Assembly (NCBI RefSeq): GCF_014202115.1
Contig: NZ_JACHFW010000003.1
Location: 62,001 to 126,000, forward strand
Direction: 5' to 3'
DNA length: 64,000 nt
Source of the DNA: Catenibacillus scindens
Lineage (GTDB): Bacteria > Bacillota > Clostridia > Lachnospirales > Lachnospiraceae
Made by a program: the position numbers and the translations under genes. Below are positions 9,739 through 17,931 of the stretch, piece after piece. Numbering within the stretch: position 1 is the stretch's first letter; every line of letters starts with the position of its first letter. The notes beneath the pieces were generated by a model. The model worked only from the letters and a program-made list of their open reading frames with translations. It did no database searches and was not told where the DNA came from.

Positions 9739-9793
9739 TAATTTTTTCATTTTCATAACTTCCGGCCGACGAAAGCCGGCCGGAACTCCCTCC
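9739..9793 (-). repeat. Hairpin module, copy 1
   Basis: Read on the minus strand: GGAGGGAG, then a stem (TTCCGGCC/GGCCGGAA), then TTATGAAAATGAAAA. The same order recurs 320 bp away at 10066-10115 with a different stem sequence. The ATG could start a 23-codon peptide, but the hairpin separates it from the purine-rich tract. The module may be the relic of a duplicated gene start, for example a binding-protein signal peptide beginning MKMKKLL. Function unknown. Confidence 0.5.
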
Positions 9794-10065
9794 CCAAATT
9801 ATCTGTCTTTAAAATTTTCTGAGTCTCCTAATTTCATCAACAGCTTGTCCATATAAAACTCACTTTCAAGTCAAATCTCTCCTCTGTACGAACGTTTAAA
9901 CCGCAATGATGAGTTACAGGCTTTGAACATTAAATTCATCAGGAAGTCGCTATGTGAAGCAGATTATTTTACGTAAATATTACTGTTTTTTTGCAAAATA
10001 GCCATGATTTTTTCACAAATTTTCGATAGCATATTTATATGAAGCCGTCAGGCTTTTTTTGATAA

Positions 10066-10115
10066 TCTTTTCATTTTCATAATGACTGGCAGGGCGCACC
10101 TGCCAGTCTCCCTCC
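10066..10115 (-). repeat. Hairpin module, copy 2
   Basis: Minus strand: GGAGGGAG, stem ACTGGCAGG/CCTGCCAGT, then TTATGAAAATGAAAA. It lies directly downstream of the RpiR stop codon, so it may also serve as a transcript-end hairpin. The ATG frame closes after 10 codons. The stem differs from copy 1 while the flanks are kept, which suggests the structure matters. Confidence 0.5.
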
Positions 10116-10140
10116 TTTTCCCCTCGTTTCATTTTTTCAA

Positions 10141-10944
10141 TTAATTTCCATCAATATAGTTTGTCCGGTATATCATACACATGAGATTAAAAAGAATATC
10201 TATGAAATAATTATCCATAGCTGTATCTGTCCCCGGAAATGTGAGAACACACCGGGCATCTTTAAAATTATTCAATGTTTTCGTCGATGAAATAACAATC
10301 GTTGGAATTTTTAGTTCCAGAACATGGTTTATGGCAGGCATAATTTCCGAATAGTCTTTATAGGAGGCAATAACCTGGGTGATTACTGCAGACTCCGGTC
10401 CCAGTGTCCGTATATCTTCCCGGATATCCGCAGGCTTGCTGTAACAGATATAATACTTTCCGGAAACCATAAGATCTACCTGGAACTGTTTTTTTGCGTG
10501 ACTTGCCGGGTACATCCCATAGACATGAACATCCTTTGCGTTATGCAAAATATCCGCCGCCATTTCAATTTGTGACACATCCATACGCCGGGCCATTTCC
10601 TGAATATTCCCCTGAAGATACATAAAATAATTAGCAATCTGGGCTGCTGTGTCGTGGTCATTGGCCGGCATCTGCCAATCATAGGGAAAAACACGGTTAT
10701 GCTTACTGTATCCGTTAATCACATCTGAAACTCTTTGTTTAAAAGCTCTAAATGACGGACAGTTAATCTCTTTAAGCAGACGGTTTATGGTAATTACCGA
10801 TGTATTACACAATTCCGCGGTTTCTTCCAGAGACATCCGGGGAATCTGAGGTAAATTTTTTAAGAGTGCTGCAATAACACTGTGAAAAGCCCGGTCTACA
10901 GAAATTGAGTTATATACAGCAACTAAGTCATGTATGATTGTCAT
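10141..10944 (-). CDS. RpiR/MurR family transcriptional regulator
   Basis: The 267-aa product has an N-terminal RpiR-type helix-turn-helix (residues about 1-75; MSLEETAELCNTSVITINRLLKEI) and a C-terminal SIS sugar-phosphate-binding domain (about 110-260; MYPASHAKKQFQVDLM, IVISSTKTLNNF). RpiR proteins sense phosphosugars. It is divergent from the amidohydrolase/ABC/C-deglycosidase operon, so it is the likely local regulator. Two 17-bp direct repeats at 11052-11088 in the shared intergenic region are candidate operators. Confidence 0.85.
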   Translation of the reverse strand: MTIIHDLVAVYNSISVDRAFHSVIAALLKNLPQIPRMSLEETAELCNTSVITINRLLKEINCPSFRAFKQRVSDVINGYSKHNRVFPYDWQMPANDHDTAAQIANYFMYLQGNIQEMARRMDVSQIEMAADILHNAKDVHVYGMYPASHAKKQFQVDLMVSGKYYICYSKPADIREDIRTLGPESAVITQVIASYKDYSEIMPAINHVLELKIPTIVISSTKTLNNFKDARCVLTFPGTDTAMDNYFIDILFNLMCMIYRTNYIDGN

Positions 10945-11051
10945 AAAATGATTCGCCTCCTAATTTTTAATGAGTAACAAATGCCGTCATATTCTTTCTT
11001 AAATACAATATGCAAAAATCACATAAATTTATTATATCCATTTTAAAAAAC

Positions 11052-11088
11052 TTGTCAAATTCTGATAAGTTTTGTCAAAATCTGATAA
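11052..11088. promoter_or_regulatory. Tandem operator candidates
   Basis: TTGTCAAATTCTGATAA (11052-11068) and TTGTCAAAATCTGATAA (11072-11088) are direct repeats 20 bp apart, i.e. two helical turns. They lie between the divergent RpiR gene and the catabolic operon, and are probably RpiR binding sites overlapping -35-like TTGTCA elements. Confidence 0.55.
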
Positions 11089-11190
11089 TTACTATCAAAC
11101 TTGTATTCTGGAAACATTAGTCATTATACACTAAAATTATATCAAAGAGAAGTAACAAATAAGCATAATTACAAGACACGGAGGGATTAC

Positions 11191-12183
11191 ATGAAGAAAA
11201 TTGCTATTGAAGAACATGTAGAAAACGAGACTTTTCGTCTTTTTGACAGAGAAGCCACAGACGAAAACACCTTTCCCGCCACTGCGGATGAAAAAAGGGC
11301 TCAGTATTTAAAAGATCTTTTTGACATGCCAGTGGACGAACACCGGCTGCCCACCATGGAGCGTTTTAACATTGACATTCAGATTGTTTCTCCAAATACC
11401 CATGCCGTCCAGTATCTCCATGATGCTGGACGGGCCGTGGAAATGGCGGCCCAGGTCAATGACATGATGGAAGACTTCGTAAATCAGTCGCCAACGCATT
11501 TCCGGGCCATGGCGCTTCTGCCAATGCAGAAACCCGAAGCTGCGGAAAAAGAACTTCGCCGGTGCGTTGAGGAGAAACATTTTGTAGGAGCCTTTGTACA
11601 GGGACAGACCGGCGTTGGTGAATATCCCTATTATGACGATCCTGCCTATGATGTTCTCTGGGAAACAATGGAAGCTCTGGATGTTCCGCTTTATATTCAT
11701 CCCAGAAACCCGGAAGCTGACCAGGTTCGTGCCTTTAAGGGGTGTTCCGCCCTTCTTGGCAATACATGGAACTGGAGCTTTGTCATTGGCACTATCCTGC
11801 TGCGCATGGTTTTTAACGGCGTCTTTGAACGACATCCAAACTTAAAGATTATTTTAGGCCATATGGGCGAAACCATCCCCTATTGTCTCAAACGTCTGGA
11901 TGAAGGCTATGAGTGCCGGAGACTTTGGGAACAGGGAATCATCACACGTCCACCCTCAGAATACCTGAAAAAAAATCTGTATATTGCCACAAGCGGCGGC
12001 TATCGGCCGGAAACTATGGCCTGTGCCATTGAGGCTCTTGGTATTGATAAAATACTATTCGGCACCGATTATCCCCATTTTCCAACAGAAACTGCCATCC
12101 GGCAGTTGGAGGCATGCCGTTTTAACAAAGCGGAGCTGGAAGCCATCTGTTATAAAAATGCGGAACGTTTATTTAAACTCTAA
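11191..12183 (+). CDS. Amidohydrolase, ACMSD / hydroxybenzoate decarboxylase type
   Basis: The 330-aa amidohydrolase-2 protein starts at 11191 after ACGGAGGG. It opens KIAIEEHV; the E-x-H (E7, H9) is the metal motif used by gamma-resorcylate and 2,3-dihydroxybenzoate decarboxylases rather than the HxH of hydrolases. Other ligands expected in the family are visible: H170 (LYIHPRNP), H224 (ILGHMGE) and D293 (FGTDYPHF). I infer non-oxidative decarboxylation of a hydroxybenzoate-type acid. It is the first gene of an operon with an ABC importer and C-deglycosidase subunits, which supports action on an aromatic aglycone. A hydrolytic role cannot be excluded. Confidence 0.75.
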   Translation: MKKIAIEEHVENETFRLFDREATDENTFPATADEKRAQYLKDLFDMPVDEHRLPTMERFNIDIQIVSPNTHAVQYLHDAGRAVEMAAQVNDMMEDFVNQSPTHFRAMALLPMQKPEAAEKELRRCVEEKHFVGAFVQGQTGVGEYPYYDDPAYDVLWETMEALDVPLYIHPRNPEADQVRAFKGCSALLGNTWNWSFVIGTILLRMVFNGVFERHPNLKIILGHMGETIPYCLKRLDEGYECRRLWEQGIITRPPSEYLKKNLYIATSGGYRPETMACAIEALGIDKILFGTDYPHFPTETAIRQLEACRFNKAELEAICYKNAERLFKL

Positions 12184-12218
12184 ACAGGAGAAGATAATTT
12201 GGAGAAGGAGGTTGTATC

Positions 12219-13850
12219 ATGAAGTTTAAGAAATTATTATCAGCAGTGTTGGCATCTGCAATGATCACTGGTATGCTCGCCGGCTGCGGAGGAAATCCGG
12301 AAAGCGAAGTTCCCCCATCCGCAAGTGGAGATACCTCTGGAAGCACTCAAAGTGATAGCGGGGGTCAGAGCAGCAATGACGCCCAGGCCCAGGACGATTC
12401 CGGGGAAATGACAGAAATCACTGTTGTCCTGCGTACTCTTGGAACTGTGGAGGAATCAGCATCAGACGCTGTTGAGGAAGCTGTCAATGAAATCACCCAG
12501 CGGGAAATTAATGTAGCTGTGGATCTGATGTGGATTGATTCCGCACAATATGAAACACAGGTTCCTATGATGATCACCGGAAACGAAAAAATGGACCTGA
12601 TGATGTTTACCCCAAATCCAAGTACTACCTACAATACATTAATGTCCCAAAACCAGTTAATGGATATTACCGATTATCTTGACCAGTATGGCCCTGAGAT
12701 CAAAGCCACTTTGGGAGATGAATTTCTTGCAGCCACTTCCCGGGACGGAAGGATTTACGGTGTTGGAAACTATGGTCCCCTTGTCTTTAAATCTATGATG
12801 CTGGTCCGCAGAGATCTCGCCGACGCAGCCGGGGTTACTGAACAACTTGAAAACGCAACCACATGGACAGAGGTGGAAGAAGCCTTAAAAGCCATCTCTG
12901 AGCAGTCCGGACAGGGACTTGTCAATGCAGATATTAATGGCTCTGTCTTAACTGCAAGCCCTACATTAAGCGCGGGAGAAAATTTCTCCGACGGCTATGT
13001 CTACGATAACCTGGGAGATTCCGCCAATATGTTTATGGCCAACAAAGAAACAGGAAAAATTGAATGTCTGTATTTTAATGAGGATGTTCAGGAAGTTTTG
13101 CGCCGTACCTATGACTGGTATCAGGAAGGACTTATTTACAAAGATGCCGCCATGTCCCAGGATTTCGGCACAACTTTACTTAAAAACGGCGTTGGATGCG
13201 GCGTGATCACTACAACAGAAGTCGGCGGCGAAATTACCTCAGCCGCTTCTACAGGATACGACATGATCATTTTAAATCCGGTGACAGAACATCAGTCTAT
13301 GATCACTACCGGTATTTTAACCAAATTCGGCTTTGGCGTTCCTGTAACAGCCCTTGAGCCGGAAGCTGCCATTAAATTCCTCAATCTTCTTTATACCGCC
13401 GACAGCGGACTTGGCAATCTGCTCTCCTGGGGAATTGAAGGCCGGGACTATGTGATCAATGAAGATGGTTGTGCCGATTATCCCGAAGGAGTCACCGCCG
13501 AAACCGTTCCGTATCATATTGCGGATTTCCTTTACGGAAGCCGTATGAATGTAACTCCATGGGCAGGCAATGACCCCGATCTGCGCCAAATCCAGGAAGA
13601 ATCTAACCAGGCAGCAGAGATATCCCCATATCTAGGCTTTACTCTGGACAATACCGGCCTTGAGGCTACCCTTACAGCCTGCAGCAATGTTTTCGAGAAA
13701 TATAAAACAACGATTCTTTCCGGTTCTTGCAGCCAGGATTATGACACTTACTATCAGCAATTCCTTGACGAATTAACAGCCAGCGGCATTGATGAACTGG
13801 TCAGCGCTTATCAAAGCCAGTTGGATGAATGGCTGGCAAACCAGCAGTAA
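12219..13850 (+). CDS. ABC importer substrate-binding lipoprotein (CUT1 type)
   Basis: The 543-aa lipoprotein has signal MKFKKLLSAVLASAMITGML and then lipobox LAGC near residue 23, followed by a Ser/Gly/Gln/Asp-rich linker to about residue 65. The rest is a family-1 solute-binding fold with the DUF3502-like C-terminal region seen in LplA-type proteins (SWGIEGRDYV). RBS GAAGGAGG. It feeds the two permeases at 15501 and 16893. The local genes suggest a glycosidic ligand, possibly an aromatic C-glycoside. A paralogue in decay lies at 41390-42420. Confidence 0.9.
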   Translation: MKFKKLLSAVLASAMITGMLAGCGGNPESEVPPSASGDTSGSTQSDSGGQSSNDAQAQDDSGEMTEITVVLRTLGTVEESASDAVEEAVNEITQREINVAVDLMWIDSAQYETQVPMMITGNEKMDLMMFTPNPSTTYNTLMSQNQLMDITDYLDQYGPEIKATLGDEFLAATSRDGRIYGVGNYGPLVFKSMMLVRRDLADAAGVTEQLENATTWTEVEEALKAISEQSGQGLVNADINGSVLTASPTLSAGENFSDGYVYDNLGDSANMFMANKETGKIECLYFNEDVQEVLRRTYDWYQEGLIYKDAAMSQDFGTTLLKNGVGCGVITTTEVGGEITSAASTGYDMIILNPVTEHQSMITTGILTKFGFGVPVTALEPEAAIKFLNLLYTADSGLGNLLSWGIEGRDYVINEDGCADYPEGVTAETVPYHIADFLYGSRMNVTPWAGNDPDLRQIQEESNQAAEISPYLGFTLDNTGLEATLTACSNVFEKYKTTILSGSCSQDYDTYYQQFLDELTASGIDELVSAYQSQLDEWLANQQ

Positions 13851-13867
13851 AACACTGTGATTCCCGT

Positions 13868-13892
13868 AAAGCCGGCAAATACTGCCGGCTTT
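13868..13892 (+). terminator. Intra-operon stem-loop
   Basis: AAAGCCGGCA (13868-13877) pairs with TGCCGGCTTT (13883-13892), with almost no T-run. A hairpin directly after a binding-protein gene often partly stops or protects the transcript, giving more binding protein than permease. Confidence 0.65.
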
Positions 13893-13958
13893 GCGGCTTA
13901 TCCATAAAAACAGCGGAGCAATATTAATACAATCGCTGGTGAAAACGAGGTACACACT

Positions 13959-14432
13959 ATGTTTGATAAATTTTTAATTCGCCCGGACAGTCTAAAAAAC
14001 GATTATATGGGCGGCCAGGCCGTGGGATTCTCCTTCAGCGTCAAAATCGCAGACTACAGAGGATGCTTCCTCTCCCTTCACAACGGTTATTACATACAGT
14101 GCGATGGCGTGGAATATCCGAGAGAAGTTCAGACCTTTGAAGTCAACGGCAAGGCTCCAAGAACCTTTGAAGAACTCAAAAAATGCGTGTGGGAACACTG
14201 GGATTATGCCACTGAAGCCATTGTCCATGTGAAAAAGCCGGGCGGTCTTGCCCCAGGAACCCACACGATCCGCCTCCAGCAGTCCATACTGATGCAGTAC
14301 GGCTACGCCCCATGGGATGAGGAGTGGGTAAAAAATCCTCCGGTACCCGGCAGCGGCGCGGGAAGCGGAAAATCATCATCCGTATTTTCTTATCAGCTTG
14401 AATTAAAGGAGGGAGGCGGCAGCCATGATTAA
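13959..14432 (+). CDS. C-glycoside deglycosidase beta subunit-like (DUF6379)
   Basis: The 157-aa product has no signal peptide. Its all-beta pattern with FLIRPDSLKNDY, GYYIQCDGVEYPREVQTFEVNGKAPRTF and AIVHVKKPGGLAPGTHTI matches the small beta subunit of bacterial C-glycoside deglycosidases (DgpB/DfgB type, DUF6379) as I know the family. In that family the beta subunit forms a complex with a TIM-barrel alpha subunit and helps cleave a 3-oxo-C-glycoside. The frame overlaps the alpha-subunit gene by 8 bp, as expected for an obligate pair. The RBS (ACGAGG) is modest. No oxidoreductase that would make the 3-oxo sugar is found nearby. Confidence 0.75.
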   Translation: MFDKFLIRPDSLKNDYMGGQAVGFSFSVKIADYRGCFLSLHNGYYIQCDGVEYPREVQTFEVNGKAPRTFEELKKCVWEHWDYATEAIVHVKKPGGLAPGTHTIRLQQSILMQYGYAPWDEEWVKNPPVPGSGAGSGKSSSVFSYQLELKEGGGSHD

Positions 14433-15477
14433 ACGGGGAGTTTCTTTATACAGCTATCAGCAGGCGCAGTTTTTCGGAAAAATGACCTTGAAAGATATGA
14501 TCGCCGAAGTTCACGACCATCTGGAGACCGACGGCATTGAGATTATTATGGATTCCGCCGTTCCCCGCTACCCCTTCCCCACGGAAGAATTTATATTTGA
14601 CTGGAACAACACCATGGCCCGCTACAACATGAAAGCAGTAACGGCAGACGTCTTTCTGGACGTCCATCAGTTCCGGGATCATGTGATGAACCACAGGGAG
14701 GCCGCCCAGCGGCTGAAAAACGATATTATCATCGCCTCCAAAATGGGCTTTGAAAATGTGCGGACTTTAAGCAGCGTCCCCATTGACGTCATTGAGATGG
14801 CACTGGACACCGCGGAAAAATACAACGTACGCATCGGAAAGGAAATCCATTTCCCCATTCCCATTAAGCAGCGGCAAAAAAAGAAAAATAAATATGGCAT
14901 GTCCGCGGTGAGGGATTTCAGACTTGTGGAACAGATCCTCCAGCTTAAAGATAAAACCGGAAGCCCTTATGTCGGCCTGGTGCCCGACTTTGGTATTTTC
15001 CAGCACAGCGCACCCCAGGTATCTGTGGACTATGAGCGCAGAAACGCCAAATATCCAGAGGAAGTGGATTTTATTGTGGAAAACTGCAAAAACTACAGTT
15101 TTGATGATCTTGTGGACCTGGCCCATGAAAAATATCCGGACAGCGATATGACCATTACTTCCATGGAACGGCTGGCCTTCCATGAACCGGTGTCCATTCC
15201 GGAAGATATTAAAGACATTGTACCCTATATTGTCAGCATTCACGGCAAATTTTACGATATGACGGAAGTTCCCGGACAGCCGGGATGTTATGATGAGAAG
15301 AGTATCGACTACGAAAAACCTATAAAGTATCTGAAGGAATGCGGCTATGACGGTTACATTGATTCCGAATATGAAGGCCAGCGGGATCAGCAGGATCTTG
15401 ACTTTGAAGCTCTGCCCGATGAAGTCACCCAGGTTCGCCGCCACCATGAAATGCTTCGGCGGCTCATCGGCAATTAA
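14425..15477 (+). CDS. C-glycoside deglycosidase alpha subunit-like TIM barrel
   Basis: The 350-aa xylose-isomerase-like TIM barrel opens with IKRGVSLYSYQQ, the characteristic start of DgpC/DfgA-type alpha subunits. Candidate divalent-metal ligands sit at strand ends: E140 (IGKEIHFP), D188 (LVPDFGIFQH), H273 (SIHGKF) and E315 (IDSEYEG). Known enzymes use Mn2+ and a general base to eliminate the aglycone from a 3-oxo-C-glycoside. RBS GGAGGGAGGC lies inside the upstream gene, so translation is coupled to the beta subunit. If it is not a C-deglycosidase it would be a generic sugar epimerase, but the DUF6379 partner argues against that. Confidence 0.75.
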   Translation: MIKRGVSLYSYQQAQFFGKMTLKDMIAEVHDHLETDGIEIIMDSAVPRYPFPTEEFIFDWNNTMARYNMKAVTADVFLDVHQFRDHVMNHREAAQRLKNDIIIASKMGFENVRTLSSVPIDVIEMALDTAEKYNVRIGKEIHFPIPIKQRQKKKNKYGMSAVRDFRLVEQILQLKDKTGSPYVGLVPDFGIFQHSAPQVSVDYERRNAKYPEEVDFIVENCKNYSFDDLVDLAHEKYPDSDMTITSMERLAFHEPVSIPEDIKDIVPYIVSIHGKFYDMTEVPGQPGCYDEKSIDYEKPIKYLKECGYDGYIDSEYEGQRDQQDLDFEALPDEVTQVRRHHEMLRRLIGN

Positions 15478-15500
15478 TTATTACAGATAGGGGGGAGACG

Positions 15501-16874
15501 ATGGTGGATCGTCAGAAACTACTAACCAATATCCGTCCCTGGGCCGCCTCAGACCGGATACGATGGGAATTTATCATACTGGCAGTGATCACAGTGATCA
15601 TGTATACAAACCCATTTGCCAGCTATGGGTATAACGGAAATGTTTATACTGTCAGCGGGCTGGACTTTGTTACAGGAAGGACCATCTGCGGCGGAGAGAT
15701 TGTCCTGACCACAGATGTCTTTTTCATTCTTTCTTTAGTGGGACTGCTGGCTGTCTTTGTGGGGAGCCTGCTGTTTCCGCTGTTTAAACGTAAGATTTCC
15801 TTCCGGTTTATCGGCCTGGGCGCCCTTGTAAACGTCGTTTGCAATTGTAAATTTATTTTGGGTATTTCCAGTACATTCCGCCGGGCCAGAAATCCGGAGG
15901 CCGGCTATGGATGTGTCGTTGCCCTTATCCTCATGATTCTCATCCTGGCCGCGGCTATTTACAGCCTGTGGAATCTGAAGATCTTATGTACTCTGGACTT
16001 CATGGCCCTGCCGGGCATGATGTACTTTATTATCGACCGGTACATTCCTATGTTCGGTATTACCATTGCCTTTAAAAAAGTGGATTATAGCCTTGGCGTA
16101 TGGAACAGTCCGTGGATTGGCCTGGAAAATTTCAAAATGCTTTTTTCATCGCGGGGAAGCTTTTTTGACAGCGACGCATTTATCATCACTCGAAACACTT
16201 TATGTTACAACGCCGTATTTATCGCCCTTGGCATTATCGTCGGCGTCCTTGTAGGCATCTGCCTGTCAGATCTGTACAAAAGGGCGCTCCAGCGCTTCTT
16301 CCAGACAAGTATCCTGCTGCCTCAGCTTATTTCCATGGTTATTGTAGCCTACATTGTTTTCGCTCTGCTTGGAAATGAGACAGGAATGATCAACAGCCTT
16401 CTGGATGAACCTATTAATTTTTACCAGAGTCCTCAGTACTGGCCTTTTATCCTTGTGTTTGTGTATGTATGGAAGCAGGTGGGTTATAATGCCATTATCT
16501 TTTTATCCGCCATCGTTGGCATTGACCGGCAGCTCTATGAGGCGGCCAAAGTAGACGGCGCCACAAAATGGCAGCAAATTCTTTTTATCACCCTGCCTAT
16601 GCTCAAGTCCACCATCATCACCCTGATGCTCCTCCAGGTGGGACGTATCTTCTACTCCGACTTTGGCCTGTTCTACCAGGTGCCTCTGGATTCCGGAGCT
16701 CTCTACGATGTGACAAATACTGTGGACACCTATGTATACCGCAGCCTTATGGTCTTGAATAACGTATCCATTGCTTCCGCAGGAAGCACCTACCAGGCCA
16801 TTGTAGGCTTTGCCCTTGTCTTCTGCGTCAACATGGTCGTTCGTAAATTAGACCGTGAAAACGCCCTGTTTTAG
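15501..16874 (+). CDS. ABC importer permease, LplB type with extra N-terminal membrane domain
   Basis: The 457-aa protein is about 150 residues longer than the usual LplB permease. Residues about 1-165 carry three or four extra hydrophobic segments around a small extracytoplasmic loop (YGYNGNVYTVSGLDFVTG). From about 175 on (ALPGMMYFIIDRYIPMFGITIAFK) it is a standard binding-protein-dependent permease. The EAA loop EAAKVDGATKWQQILFITLP, which contacts the ATPase, is near residues 350-370. RBS AGGGGGGAGACG. No ATPase is encoded in the operon, so a shared MsmX/UgpC-like ATPase elsewhere is inferred. Confidence 0.88.
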   Translation: MVDRQKLLTNIRPWAASDRIRWEFIILAVITVIMYTNPFASYGYNGNVYTVSGLDFVTGRTICGGEIVLTTDVFFILSLVGLLAVFVGSLLFPLFKRKISFRFIGLGALVNVVCNCKFILGISSTFRRARNPEAGYGCVVALILMILILAAAIYSLWNLKILCTLDFMALPGMMYFIIDRYIPMFGITIAFKKVDYSLGVWNSPWIGLENFKMLFSSRGSFFDSDAFIITRNTLCYNAVFIALGIIVGVLVGICLSDLYKRALQRFFQTSILLPQLISMVIVAYIVFALLGNETGMINSLLDEPINFYQSPQYWPFILVFVYVWKQVGYNAIIFLSAIVGIDRQLYEAAKVDGATKWQQILFITLPMLKSTIITLMLLQVGRIFYSDFGLFYQVPLDSGALYDVTNTVDTYVYRSLMVLNNVSIASAGSTYQAIVGFALVFCVNMVVRKLDRENALF

Positions 16875-16892
16875 TGAAAGGAGGATGGATTT

Positions 16893-17798
16893 ATGGATTC
16901 AAGTGTAAAAAGCGCCAGCGACAAACGCTATCAGGCCATTATCATCGCAATTTTGTCCGTCTTTGCGGCATTGGCAATTCTGCCCTTTATTTTGCTGGTA
17001 TCCTCCTCCTTTACAGAGGAGTCCACGCTGCTCTCCCAGGGCTACAGCTTTATCCCCCGAAAATTCTCGGCCTACGCCTACCAATATCTGTTCAGTTCCA
17101 ATGGCATCCGGATCTTTCGGGCTTACGGCATAACCCTCATCGTCACCGCCGTGGGAACATGCATCAGCCTTCTCATTGGCCCAATGCTTGCCTGGACCCT
17201 GGCGCGCCCTGATTATAAGCGGGCCAAGGTGCTGAGTTTTATGGTATTTTTTACCATGCTCTTTAACGGCGGCATTGTTCCCAGCTACCTGATGTATACG
17301 TCTGTGTTCCACGTAAAAAATACCATCTTCGGACTAATCTTCCCGTCGCTGGTATTTAACGGATTTTATATCCTTTTGTACAAAAATAACTTTAAGGCCA
17401 ATATCCATCCGGCGCTGGTGGAAGCGGCGAAAATCGACGGAGCCGGGGAATTTTATATTTATTTCCACATCGTCCTGCCCCTGTCTCTGCCAATCCTTGC
17501 CACCATCGGTCTGATGGTGGGCCTGGGCTACTGGAACGACTGGACTAACGGCTTGTACTATATTAACGATACACACTTGTACTCACTGCAGCAGTTCCTA
17601 AAAAGCATTATTGATAATATTAACAATCTATCCAGCCTTGCAGGAAGCTCCGGCGTCGGCGAGGCCCTGGCCAGGATGCCCGGAAATTCTATCCGCATGG
17701 CCATGGCCGTTATCGGTGTTATTCCCGTTCTGCTTCTCTATCCTTTCTTCCAGAAAGCCTTTGTAGCGGGTATCGCCCTGGGCGGCGTGAAGGAGTAA
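16893..17798 (+). CDS. ABC importer permease, YtcP/LplC type
   Basis: The 301-aa protein has six membrane segments and the EAA loop EAAKIDGAGEFYIYFHIVLP near residues 180-199. It is the second permease of the CUT1-type importer. The start follows GAAAGGAGG, 18 bp after the preceding stop. The ending GIALGGVKE is typical of this subgroup. It is the last gene of the operon and is followed by a strong hairpin. Confidence 0.93.
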   Translation: MDSSVKSASDKRYQAIIIAILSVFAALAILPFILLVSSSFTEESTLLSQGYSFIPRKFSAYAYQYLFSSNGIRIFRAYGITLIVTAVGTCISLLIGPMLAWTLARPDYKRAKVLSFMVFFTMLFNGGIVPSYLMYTSVFHVKNTIFGLIFPSLVFNGFYILLYKNNFKANIHPALVEAAKIDGAGEFYIYFHIVLPLSLPILATIGLMVGLGYWNDWTNGLYYINDTHLYSLQQFLKSIIDNINNLSSLAGSSGVGEALARMPGNSIRMAMAVIGVIPVLLLYPFFQKAFVAGIALGGVKE

Positions 17799-17869
17799 AA
17801 GGGGCTGTGAAAAAAGCATCCCCTCAAAATACAACATATATTTTTACATTATTTCCATATTTTTATAAA

Positions 17870-17916
17870 AACGCGGGTGTCTCCACGCCGAAAAAATGGC
17901 TTGGAACACCCGCGTT
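17870..17916. terminator. Bidirectional terminator
   Basis: AACGCGGGTGT (17870-17880) is perfectly complementary to ACACCCGCGTT (17906-17916), followed by CCCTTTTTT. It separates the converging importer operon and methyltransferase gene. Confidence 0.88.
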
Positions 17917-17931
17917 CCCTTTTTTATTATT

